A stretch of 64,000 bases of DNA, taken from assembly GCA_038087015.1 (NCBI GenBank), contig JASBNA010000076.1, positions 124,001 to 188,000 on the forward strand. The letters run 5' to 3'. Below, piece by piece: positions 10,024 through 20,000 of the stretch. This stretch comes from Cerrena zonata (lineage: Eukaryota > Basidiomycota > Agaricomycetes > Polyporales > Cerrenaceae). The first letter of the stretch is position 1; every line of letters begins with the position of its first letter. Below the pieces are notes generated by a model, which worked only from the letters and a program-made list of their open reading frames with translations, was not told the DNA's origin and made no database searches. Position numbers and translations under genes: made by a program.

Positions 10024-10836
10024 ATGCCCAAGTCCAAAACATCCAAGTCGGTATCGTTCCAGCACCTTGCGGAAGAAGATAGCACTCTGCTTAGCTCGGC
10101 TCAAGCTAATCAAGCTAGTTTTCCGGTAATTGAGTCTCCATTTTTAACGATTCCCTTTCATTATATTTTGGCATTAAGTGGAGCATTTTACTATGGTCTT
10201 ACTTCTGACACTACAAGTGTAATGGTAAAAGGAATACCCACTCTTATAGCAATTCAATTCATCTATGGGTATATGATTACGTTGAATTCTCACCGGTCCT
10301 TAGCTCCGATTAAAAAGAAGAATGCTACAAACGGACCTACCCAGTCATCTACACCCATTGCAAATAAGAAAAAGACAAATCAAAACTCAACATTATTAGT
10401 GGGATCAAGCATTTTAGTTGCTTTGGTCTTGAGTATTCCGGTGTTTATGGTGGTTATATTATTTGGTGCGCCATTATCAAGTCACCTTCTTGAGACTTTC
10501 CTTCTTTCTGTTCATATTTCATTGGTCATCTTTTATCCGTTGCTTGTTTTCTTCCAAATGGACACGGGACTTGTTCTATCAAATCTTCAGCTCGAAAGAA
10601 TTTATCGCATGATCTTCACCAACCAGATTTTGACAAGTAGTTTCTTGGGAATAATAGGGTGTTGGTTGGGGGTGATTCCAATTCCTTTGGATTGGGATAG
10701 GCCCTGGCAAGGCCTGGCCAATAACCTTACTAAGTGGGTTGTACATTGGAGCCTTTGTTGGTGGTTCTCTGAGTATCATTTTTTGCTATTTCTTGCAAGA
10801 CTGATTCCAAACTCAAGCCATCATCACAGTTCTTAA
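10024..10836 (+). CDS. GPI11: GPI11, PIG-F family GPI-anchor synthesis protein
   Basis: A 270-residue polytopic membrane protein of the PIG-F/Gpi11 family. It stabilises and assists the transferases (Gpi13, Gpi7) that add ethanolamine phosphate to GPI precursors in the ER membrane. About six hydrophobic segments are visible (for example near 45-65, 70-90, 125-150 and 160-180). The family signature GCWLGVIPIPLDWDRPWQ lies near the C-terminus. The protein is somewhat longer than the S. cerevisiae homologue (about 219) because of an N-terminal Ser/Lys-rich extension and a Thr/Asn/Lys-rich loop at about 98-122. The C-terminus ends in a His/Ser-rich tail. It lies upstream of the MPS3-like gene on the same strand. 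Confidence 0.9.
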   Translation: MPKSKTSKSVSFQHLAEEDSTLLSSAQANQASFPVIESPFLTIPFHYILALSGAFYYGLTSDTTSVMVKGIPTLIAIQFIYGYMITLNSHRSLAPIKKKNATNGPTQSSTPIANKKKTNQNSTLLVGSSILVALVLSIPVFMVVILFGAPLSSHLLETFLLSVHISLVIFYPLLVFFQMDTGLVLSNLQLERIYRMIFTNQILTSSFLGIIGCWLGVIPIPLDWDRPWQGLANNLTKWVVHWSLCWWFSEYHFLLFLARLIPNSSHHHSS

Positions 10837-11264
10837 TACTATATATATTCTAAATACACGTCTCGGACAATGTATATGCCGTCTGGAGATCCCGTAGTCA
10901 ATAGACAATTTTCTGATATTTTGACCAATTACTATTGATTGCAAAATAATACTCGAACACTCCTTGAGGCAGCAAAAAGTTTGTCAGAGGTTAACCATGG
11001 CTATTTGCTTCATGAAAGCAGAAGCAATGAACACTTACAATGCACTCTTGCAATCTATCCCAGCCATATGTGCTTCAATCACAGATTCTGCTGAATAAGT
11101 TTCTTTGGATTTAGGCTGTTAAACTTTCTATAAGACTGGCGAAAAAAAAAAATTAAAAAAAAAAAAATTAAAAATTAAAAACGCGTTAAAAACTAAACAA
11201 ACTCAGTTAAAGCAGACTTTCTACATTACATATTTACAACACTGTTCATTTCGATAATATCCCA
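10837..11264. other. Intergenic between GPI11 and the MPS3-like gene
   Basis: Promoter region with A-rich tracts at about 11142-11180, immediately followed by the cell-cycle box at 11181 described separately. No coding or RNA feature seen. Confidence 0.5.
11181..11188 (+). promoter_or_regulatory. MCB-type cell-cycle box upstream of the MPS3-like gene
   Basis: ACGCGTTA, a full match to the MluI cell-cycle box consensus ACGCGTNA bound by MBF (Mbp1-Swi6) at G1/S genes. It lies 77-84 bp upstream of the ATG, directly after an A-rich tract. Regulation by MBF is inference. Confidence 0.5.
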
Positions 11265-13730
11265 ATGGTAGGATTTCCCAGAGCTCCTCAGGTACATGGG
11301 GACACGGACGACGAAGCTTCTATACACTTATACACTCAAGTGGGACGTGCAGAGCCACTCCCGAGTAGAAAACAAATACACACATCTAACTTGAACAAAC
11401 AATTTGGCAAACAGGATACCATTGGAGAACATAAAAGACTAAGCCCGCATCATGAGAGACTTATACAGCATATCTTGGGAGGTAATGATGACTCAATTGT
11501 GAATGGAAATAATAGTCGAGCCAGTTTAAAAGAAAATACTCTACATCGATTAAACGATGGTTTCAATCAATTTGCAAATACGGGCACTCTTGACGTTAGC
11601 GACGAGGAATTTGATCCATCCGATAATGAACCTCCTGTTCGGGAAAAAGATATCTATGGTTCGCCTTTCTACAATGCGCCTGTGGATAATGGTGATGAAT
11701 CTCCAGTAGAAGACCAAGAAGAGCCTGATATTGCCAATCAGACTCAATACGAAAGTGATGAAGAAACAGTACATGAAAATGAAACTGACTCTGCAATGGA
11801 AAATAATGGGAAATCAGTATTCACACAGCGAAGCTCGCCCATCCAGAGACCTAAAGCCAACCAAAGTCTATTTCAGCAATTTGAAAGGGTTAGACAAAAT
11901 GAAGAGCCCAGTGGAAGAAACAAAGAAAAACTAAGTAACTCATCCAATGAACCGACTAGCTCTTCTTTCGGTTTTTTGGGTTTGGGTAGTGGTAATAATT
12001 ACGTATACATTAAAGTGTTGGTAGTATCGTTCTTGTTTTCAATAATTCTACTATTTGTTACTTCATATCCTCAAAGTCCCAAAAATATCCTGATAAAGCC
12101 ACTTGAAAATTATAATGATATAACGTCCAGATTTCAGAAAGTTGAAAGTCGAATGGATAAGCTAGATGAGGTCACGCTTGGCTTATCTAACAAACAAGAC
12201 GTATATGAATCTAAATATGATTCTCTTACAAATAGTCTCAATAACCGATTCAACTTTATAAGTGCCAAGTTTGATGAATTTTCACAGACTTTGAGTTTGA
12301 ACAATAATTCCAAATTTGAAAATTTGGTATCCGACTTTGCAGAATTAAAGACTAAATTCGATAATCTTGAAACTATATCATCCAATCCTGAAGCTCTAGA
12401 ACCCAAGCTTAATGATATTTCTACCAAACTTAACCATTTATCACATATCAATAATGATATTGACGAGATCAAATCAGATATTTTGAATAAGTTAATCGAA
12501 TCACTCCCGTCCCAGGTCCCTGTCTATATAAAAAACAATAAAATACATTATATTCCAGAGTTCCATAAGTATCTTTACAATTTTGTTGAAAATTACTATA
12601 ACCAAAAATACGATACCCCTGCAAATGCATCCACCATGGATTGGAATACATTCCTATCATCTAATGAAATTCAATTAAAGAATTATATCAATTCTTCGCT
12701 TAATAAGAACAGCAATTATAAAGCTATAAATAAAGAAGTATTTGAGAGGCTTCTACATAGAAAGCTTAATGAGAACAATCGATTAATGTGGCAGAAATTC
12801 AACAATCTAATTGATAATTTGAATATCAACTTAAACTCCACCAATATAGATATCTCAAAGTCAAGTAATAAGATATTGTTGGATAATTTACTTGAAATTT
12901 TTGCTAAAGGATCTATAAAAATCAATTATGCTGACTACAAAGTAGGTTCTAGAATTTTAGGATTCTTAACGAATACTGGAGCTGATGTCAATCAAAACAA
13001 ATCAATTGTTCGTAAGCTATTTTTGGGCTGGTATGATTATCTAAATTCAAATGGTTTGAAAAATCCAAAGAATTGGAAATTCAATGCTAATAATGTTTTA
13101 ATTGACGGTGGGAACTACTGGCAATGTGAATCTAGTCATTGTACATTTGGAGTTAGATTATTCAATCCCGTTATTTTGACGGATCTTTTCTTGAAAACCC
13201 CCTTGACTAATCTTCCGGATGATTTCCTGTCTCCTAATAGGGTATCAGTTTATATTAAACCAAAAAATCCAAGACAGGTTAATTCTTTAATCGAGTATAT
13301 AAACAAATTCAAAATCAATTTCAAGAATAAGTCAAACACTAATAAATACCTCACTAAGTTTGTGAAGGTAAAAGAAGTTGCCATTGATTCAACTAAAGCC
13401 ATTAATCATATTAAATTTCCTATTAGTCTAATCAATCTAAGAATTCCGGTTAGAGATCTTTATATTGAATTAAGTTCAAAAGATGGTAGTAAAACTGGAT
13501 TGTACAGTTTCAAGGCTTATGGAATAAGTGAATATAACTCATATAAATACAATGAAGAGTTTGACTTATTACTCAATAAACTTTATGACCAAGAGCAGGA
13601 AGAAATTGATCGTGATCAAGAAGAATTACTTTCTCATTTCGAGGATAACTCCAAAGTTGATTATAGCAGCTTTGAAGATGATTTTGATCAAGGTGATATT
13701 GTTTTGGGAGATGATGAAATAATATTCTAA
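11265..13730 (+). CDS. MPS3: SUN-domain nuclear envelope protein (MPS3-like)
   Basis: An 821-residue protein with the layout of Mps3. It has a long hydrophilic, acidic nucleoplasmic N-terminus (1-245), a single transmembrane helix (about 246-268, VLVVSFLFSIILLFVTSY), a coiled-coil region (about 285-415) and a C-terminal SUN domain (about 602-755, with GGNYWQC, FGVRLFNPVILTDLFL, IPVRDLYIELSS and TGLYSFKAYGIS). SUN proteins span the inner nuclear membrane. Mps3 anchors telomeres and the spindle pole body half-bridge and acts in spindle pole duplication. It is larger than S. cerevisiae Mps3 (682), mainly in the N-terminus and coiled coil. After the SUN domain comes an unusual acidic tail of about 60 residues. 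Slp1-type SUN proteins are an alternative, but the N-terminal cytosolic/nuclear segment favours Mps3. Confidence 0.8.
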   Translation: MVGFPRAPQVHGDTDDEASIHLYTQVGRAEPLPSRKQIHTSNLNKQFGKQDTIGEHKRLSPHHERLIQHILGGNDDSIVNGNNSRASLKENTLHRLNDGFNQFANTGTLDVSDEEFDPSDNEPPVREKDIYGSPFYNAPVDNGDESPVEDQEEPDIANQTQYESDEETVHENETDSAMENNGKSVFTQRSSPIQRPKANQSLFQQFERVRQNEEPSGRNKEKLSNSSNEPTSSSFGFLGLGSGNNYVYIKVLVVSFLFSIILLFVTSYPQSPKNILIKPLENYNDITSRFQKVESRMDKLDEVTLGLSNKQDVYESKYDSLTNSLNNRFNFISAKFDEFSQTLSLNNNSKFENLVSDFAELKTKFDNLETISSNPEALEPKLNDISTKLNHLSHINNDIDEIKSDILNKLIESLPSQVPVYIKNNKIHYIPEFHKYLYNFVENYYNQKYDTPANASTMDWNTFLSSNEIQLKNYINSSLNKNSNYKAINKEVFERLLHRKLNENNRLMWQKFNNLIDNLNINLNSTNIDISKSSNKILLDNLLEIFAKGSIKINYADYKVGSRILGFLTNTGADVNQNKSIVRKLFLGWYDYLNSNGLKNPKNWKFNANNVLIDGGNYWQCESSHCTFGVRLFNPVILTDLFLKTPLTNLPDDFLSPNRVSVYIKPKNPRQVNSLIEYINKFKINFKNKSNTNKYLTKFVKVKEVAIDSTKAINHIKFPISLINLRIPVRDLYIELSSKDGSKTGLYSFKAYGISEYNSYKYNEEFDLLLNKLYDQEQEEIDRDQEELLSHFEDNSKVDYSSFEDDFDQGDIVLGDDEIIF

Positions 13731-14080
13731 GCTGTATAATTTTAAATAAAAAGCTACAATTAATAATTTTGTATACTTTGTTATGCATTAAGAAAAGAGG
13801 AGAAAACCAGTTGAATTCATATAAATAAATCTAACTTGTCGAAATAAATGTAGAAAACAAGCCAGTGAAATAAAATAAAAATAAAAAAGAATAAACTGAA
13901 TGGTTAATTTTTTGTTTATAAGTACAAGACGATACGTGAATCTGCATTGAGATATGGAATAAATGAGTTTGGGACATTTGTCAAATGGGGTTATCCTTTA
14001 ACAAAACAAGTTTGAGTCACTATTATCTATAAGTGTGGAATTTGAAGGATTATAATGTTTGATAAGTTTGCTTAAAGAGA
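13731..14080. other. Intergenic between convergent MPS3-like gene and QCR9
   Basis: AT-rich 3'-flank DNA shared by two convergent genes. No coding or RNA feature seen. Confidence 0.5.
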
Positions 14081-14556
14081 TTATTCATCATCTTCATCTT
14101 CATCACCACCTTCGAGGAATTTACCTTTGACATCTTTCCACAATTTACCTCTGTTGTGGCTTTCGTACCATTTGGTAACAGCAACATCAAAGAAACCTTG
14201 GAAAGCAAAAGCACCACCAAAGATAGTAGCAACGTAAACAGAGTTTCTCTTGAATAATGAAGAAATAGATAACTAAAAACTGTTAGTAAATAAAACCTTT
14301 ATATTATACAATCACTGGATCTGTGCACATTGAACACTCGCTATACATTATATAACATGGTTATACCTCATAAAACATGATTATACCTCATAAAACACAC
14401 GGTTTTTGGGAATAGGCCAACTCTTATTTAAACATCAATTCGAATCTATGTCGATCTTCTGTTTTGGTTTACTCCATGTTTCTACCATACTATTCAGTCC
14501 GAAGACATTCAGAACCAGTGACTCGTCTACCCAATAAGCTGATCACCACATACCAT
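14081..14556 (-). CDS. QCR9: QCR9, cytochrome bc1 complex subunit 9 (3-base first exon)
   Basis: Spliced gene: exon 1 is only the ATG (14554-14556), the intron is 14273-14553 and exon 2 is 14081-14272. The product has 64 residues. It matches subunit 9 of respiratory complex III in the inner mitochondrial membrane: a short N-terminus with SSLFKRNSVYV, one membrane helix (about 14-34), TKWYESHNRGKLWKDVK, and an acidic end. The ATG is followed directly by GTATGT. The branch site TACTAAC (14282-14288 on the complement) is followed by an AG at 14273-14274, which keeps the frame. As I recall, S. cerevisiae QCR9 also has an intron right after its ATG, so this micro-exon is probably ancestral. A HAP-type CCAAT box lies about 220 bp upstream. 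Confidence 0.93.
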
Positions 14557-15189
14557 TGTGTTTTAGTCTGTTTTGTCTATCGAAATTAGAAAACTAATGG
14601 AAGATTTATCAATGTTTAAAAATTCAACCTGAAAAAAAGAAAAACTTGATTACTTTCTCAATTTTTCAAACGCTAATGATTGGCTCAATGCCGATTATGT
14701 AATCCAAATTTTATGGTGTACGGGTTCATTATATGCTACAGCATATAGATATATGCCTGGCCTTTCATTATACGCTTGATTGGTCGGTGATTGTATTGGA
14801 GAGAGCCAGGGTTTCTTCTTCTCTAAGAAAATCATCTCTAAACTGTTGGATGTAGTTGTTTAGTGGTGAAAAAAGCTCACTTAAACGCAGATAAAATGAA
14901 ATTTGATTAACCAATGTAAAAATATAAATATTCTAACTAGGTAGTGTATTGTATTTTGGTTTAGAAGGAACTGTTGGCTGTTTGGTTGTTTGTATTATTC
15001 TTTGCAACAAGTATTAAGATTGCTGGGGGATCATTTGCGTAAATTTTGCGGGAGTTTTGTAAAATTTGCAGCAAAAATATAACCAAATGCAGAGTTGGGT
15101 TCAGGTCATTTTTTGAAGAAACCTACAAGAAACAAAGCTTATTGTATATAATAATTCGTAACTATAAAAAACCACAACCTCTATATAAT
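14557..15189. other. Intergenic, QCR9 promoter and TYS1 3' flank
   Basis: Contains several CCAAT/ATTGG boxes (near 14679, 14777 and 14909), fitting a respiratory gene promoter. No further ORF or RNA gene seen. Confidence 0.5.
14777..14784 (-). promoter_or_regulatory. HAP2/3/4/5-type CCAAT box of QCR9
   Basis: On the minus strand this reads ACCAATCA, a full match to the HAP complex consensus ACCAATNA. It is about 220 bp upstream of the QCR9 ATG. HAP activates respiratory-chain genes; use here is inferred from position and target type. Confidence 0.45.
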
Positions 15190-16397
15190 TTAATTAAGTT
15201 TGGTCTGATCTAAAGCTTCGGTAGCTTTTTCAACAGATGCATCGGAAGAAGCAGGTGCTTTATCGGAACCTGGGTATCTGGTACCTTTATTTTTAACTTT
15301 TTTGACCTTCTTTTCTTCCTTTGGTTTTTCCACTGGGTAACCTTTTTCACCAAACTCTTGGAATTCTTTGTTACTATTGAATTTTTCTTTAATTGGAGCT
15401 AATAATTCATTGATTTTATCAGCCATACCCGATTTCAAATCAACTGGGGACAATTTTTCTGATTCAAAATCTGATTTTAATTGATCAAGAGATTCATAAG
15501 TGATTGGACCACCATATTTATCTGGTCTATCAATGAAAAAATTAAAAGTTTCTTTACCTGCTTGCAAAGATTGTATTGGTTGAATAACGTGTTCAAGGAA
15601 AGCAAGTAAACCATTATCTTTGATATCACCAGGTGCACAATAAGCACTATTAATTTTCTTTTTAACAATCTTAGGTTCTTCTAAAATATCAATTTTAGAA
15701 TTTGGATCAGAAGCACTCATCTTACCACCTTGACCTAAACCAGGAATCATTGGGTTCATTAAATGTGCTCTCTTTTTATAACCAATACTTTGTAAATTTT
15801 CTTCAGCAAGAACAAAAATTTTTCTTTGATCAACACCACCAAATTGAACATCGACATCTAAGTATTGTTCATCTAAAGCTTGCATTAAAGGATAAATCAA
15901 ACCAGATAATAAAGGATTGGCAACTTGTTTGACAACATCAGCACCAGCTCTCTTAGCATCATTTTGTCCAACTTTATTAGATAATTTAAAAGATCCATAG
16001 TATATTCTGGAGTTAATTGATAGTCGGATCCGAGAACAAACTTCAATTTTTCAATTGGTACATTAATCGAAGTTAAAATAGCCTTAACAACATTTTCATA
16101 ATAACCTGCACGATATTTAACAACCTCTAATGGTGCCTTCATATTATCCAAGTAAGCATGTAAATCTGCTACCAAAACAGTAACTTCACAACCTGCTTTA
16201 AAAAATGAGCCAATTTAATCATAGGAACAAAGTACCCACAGTGTGGTTTCCCAGTTGGAGCTGTACCCCAGTAAAGCTTCAATGGTCTTTTTTCATTCTC
16301 CAATACATTCTTGATGATTTGTGGGTTCAAAACTTCTTGCAACCCTTTGGTAATTAATTCGTACTGTTCAGCCTGGATCAGAAAATGTGTCGGTCAT
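15190..16397 (-). CDS. TYS1: TYS1, cytosolic tyrosyl-tRNA synthetase, frame broken by three 1-base indels
   Basis: Encodes the class I synthetase that charges tRNA-Tyr. Family motifs are all present in three frames: [12 protein letters not shown] (HIGH-type), [46 protein letters not shown] (KMSKS-type), then the Lys-rich C-terminus ending QTKLN. Starting at ATG 16395-16397, the frame is interrupted near 16372 (an apparent extra base in a CC/GG pair), near 16197-16199 (a base missing beside a T/A run) and near 15988-15991 (a base missing in an A run). Corrected, the gene would be about 402 codons, close to the yeast enzyme (394). Since this gene is normally single-copy and essential, sequence error is more likely than a pseudogene, but the sequence as given cannot make the full protein. 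Confidence 0.9.
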
Positions 16398-17005
16398 GCT
16401 CAATATAGTCCTATCTGCTGTATAGAGGTGCCTAAAGCCTTAATCTTTCAATGGTTTCTACCAGAATCGAAAAGTTTTTCAAAAATTTTAAAAATTTTTT
16501 TTTTTTTGTGAGTCAAACACAAATTCAAGGATCAGATCCGTACACCAGTTAAATTATCATCAACATTTAGTACTGTTTGACTAATTGTACCGTGGGAGTA
16601 CAGCTGTAGAGATATACGGGAAGCCAGACCGGCCTAAGGTGGAAATAAGCAGCAGAATACCGTCAGCGATGGTTATTGCAGCAGTTTTCGGTTCTTCTAG
16701 TGGTGTAGTCCTACAGATAACGCAGCCATGGAACTTTCCATCGCACATTTGCACTATTTTGTTACACACGATTAGTTTGGACTAATTCATCAGTGATCAA
16801 ATAAAAATCTTGTTACAGTATATGATTGAATATACATTAGTAATAAGTATTCAAAGAAAAAGAATTCAATAATTGTTTGACGTTGAGTATTGAATTGAAA
16901 TCAGTGACCTGAATTCGATATTTGGAATCAAGACTTAACGTAGAAACATTTTTGTCACCAATTTTTTGAATCGTGGTGCTTTTTCAAGTCGAAGAAGCAA
17001 TTACT
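16398..17005. other. Divergent promoter region, TYS1/UBR1
   Basis: Carries an A/T block at 16480-16507 with TTTTTCAAAAATTTT, resembling the rRNA-processing element (RRPE) found before translation-related genes, 85-110 bp upstream of the TYS1 ATG. Short ORFs at 16580-16785 on both strands mirror each other and show no protein signature. Confidence 0.4.
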
Positions 17006-20000
17006 AAGATGATATATGACGATCTAAAGGGTTTTTTGGTGGATCTACCATCCAGGTTAGACTACACCCATGTTCGTCCAATCCAGCAGAATTTGTTCAA
17101 AGCACTTTATTATTCTGTTACTAACAAGGGAGAGTATCTCGATAGATTATTCACTGTATCAGATATTGAAAAAGAACGTTTAGAAAATTTTGGATTCCCA
17201 ATCACCATTGCACTCGAACGTAAACCCTTTTACAGACAAAAAGGGTAAAGAGGCAGTGGGTCATCCAGTAGGTAAAGCATGTTCTCGTGCTTTTAAGAAA
17301 GGAGAATTGGTATATAGATGTGAAGAATGTGGTTACGAAGAAAGCTGTGTTATTTGTCAATATTGCTTCAACAAAGATGATCATATTGGCCATAACGTGA
17401 CTTGTTACTCCTCGGCAGGTACTAGTGGTGGTATTTGTGATTGTGGTGATCCAGAAGCTTTTGTTAACGAATTACATTGTTTGACTCAAAAGTCAAACTA
17501 TACTGGTGACGAATCTTTTGAAATCGAAGAAGATTTCAAAAAGGGTATCAAGGAAACATTACAAATTTGTCTTGATTACATTTTGGATGTTATGAATTTT
17601 TCTATCCATACTTTACCTCTTATCCATCAAAATATTAATGGAAGAGGTGATCTTGCATTCTCAACAAAACACATATCCGATTATTCTTCATTACCTCACA
17701 CTGCTTATGGCTTACTGGATTCTAATTCAGATGATCTTTGGTACTTGATTTTATGGAATGATGAAGTCCATGACTATAATGAAGCCAAATCAGGTATAAG
17801 AAAAGCCACTAATTGTGATCTTCAACAGGCTGAGAAAATTGCATTCGAAATAAATAGTAATGGTAGATGCATACTTAAGGAAGCTAAAGATTATACGGAT
17901 TTATTAGCTTCTCAAAAGCTGGCTGAATCAGATGGTTTGGTTTCTACCATAATGAGTGCTAGGGATTTCATGAGAGAAATGATTGTCCATCAATTAATAA
18001 ATTGGCTCATTGATGTCACTGAATTTTCTTCGTCAATCTCTTTCCGTGAAAACTGCAAAGAAATACTAGCAGAGCTTTTATTACAACCAGGTTTCGAATT
18101 CTCCAAGTTATTCCCAATGGAATTTTTGAGAGAAACTAAAATTGATATTAAAAGAGCTTGTTTTACTAATGGATTTTTATATGATGGCCAAATATTGGAT
18201 CTTGGAGCTACTTCAGTTAAACCTGGCCTTGATTTAACGTCATTGCAAGGACCTACTAATAAGTTATTGACAAATAATAATAAAGCAGGTCCGATTGTAC
18301 ACTCAAGGTTACAGTTCTTACTTTGTTTTGATATTAGGTTCACTGCTTTAATCAGAAAAAAATTACCAAAATTACTTATCTCTTTATTAGTATCTGATCC
18401 CGAAAAGAAAGCAAGGTTTGCCCATCAATTCATCGCTATTTATCCTAATCTTATGAACATATTCGCTTTATCTGACCGTGAAGAAGGTCTAAACTTATTA
18501 AATGAAATAACAGTTCAACTATTCACTTGCCAAAAAACAGTTCTGAATATTTTATCAAATAACTTAGTCGGTAATATTATAGGTCCAATTACTCAGCTTA
18601 TAGAAGAACAATCGACCAAGCTTGATCCTTCAAGTGGATACCCTAATTTTATCGAACTTGTTCATGACCTTGGAAGTAAGCGAAGAAACATTTCCAAAAA
18701 AGTCGCAATCTCGAAAGGAATTCGTGATATCACCCATCTTGTTAATAAATCTATTTCTGGTCATAATAAATTAGACGTCTTCTTGATTAGAGAAAATTTG
18801 ACAATGCTTATTCTTTTTTTGAGGAACTTTCAAGGATTTTGGCCAATTATTAAAAAGTATGGGGATCATGTTGAAGTGGAACTTTTAGATTTCACCGTAC
18901 ATCTCGAATATTCGTCCCCAATTCTATCCATTGTGCAAAGCATAACAGAATTTCCAACATCCAATATCGAACTCGTGCGTGATGCTATCAAATATTTGAC
19001 AGGCTTTTTAAGCTTACGAAAAATTCGAAAGAATGCCCCTGAGATAGCTGACTTCAAAGTTAGTAAAGAACCGGTATCTTTTATTAACCCCCTCAACTCG
19101 TTGTTATCTTTTCTCATTCAAATTAATGGGTTCAAAAATGTCGAGGACATATTGGTTTCTCCATCGAATTCTTCTTTCTTGCCTATTTCCGACATTTCAT
19201 TAAGAAGCATTGTTTTAGCTTACCAAGTTAAAACTGGATTTTGGATTAGAAATGGTATATCTGTTTCGAAACAGGCTTCTCTCTATATGGGATCCTTGTT
19301 GCGTGACGTAGCTTTCTTTCGTGATCAGTTCTTGATGCAAGTTGCCTCGGTGGTACATGAACCAAATACATTCTTTTACAATGTATTAGATCGTTGGGAA
19401 TTATTAGATTGGTTCAATAATAAAGTACCACACGACAAAACTGTTTATGATCATAGATTCGTTTCCATAATCGAATGCTTGGTAATTTTCTTTTATAATA
19501 TGATCACTGATAGATATGATTTACGTGTGATAAGTCCAGCAGAAAAAAACAGATATAAATTAAAAAATGCAATTTGTTATTCCTTATGCGATACACCTAA
19601 GGCTTACTCCAACATCAAGCCAATTTTTGCTATTGAATCAGGTGAATCCTCTGATTATGATGAAATTTTACAAGAGTGCGCTGACTATCAAGAACCGACA
19701 GGTTATTTTGGTACTGGTTTGTACAGGCTTAAGCCATCTATGTACAATAGAATTGATCCATTAAGCTTGTATCTAGATGCCAGCCAGCTGTATCAATCAG
19801 TTGCTGAGTCTTTGATGAAGAACACTGCAAACGAGAAGAAAGTAGAAGAAAAAAGTGTTGTATTGGAGCCCGAGATAATCAATTCCGACTCTGCCATAGT
19901 CAACGAGAAAGTTGGAGCTTTCATGAAAACTAAGCATTTCGCTAAACTCATCTATAAGTTGCTTCAGGTAGCAATAGATACTTCTGATGAAACCTACTTA

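Noticed and set aside
15190..16397. TYS1 as a horizontally acquired or decaying pseudogene
   Set aside because: Motifs are otherwise perfect and codon use matches neighbours; only single-base indels at or next to short base runs separate it from an intact gene.
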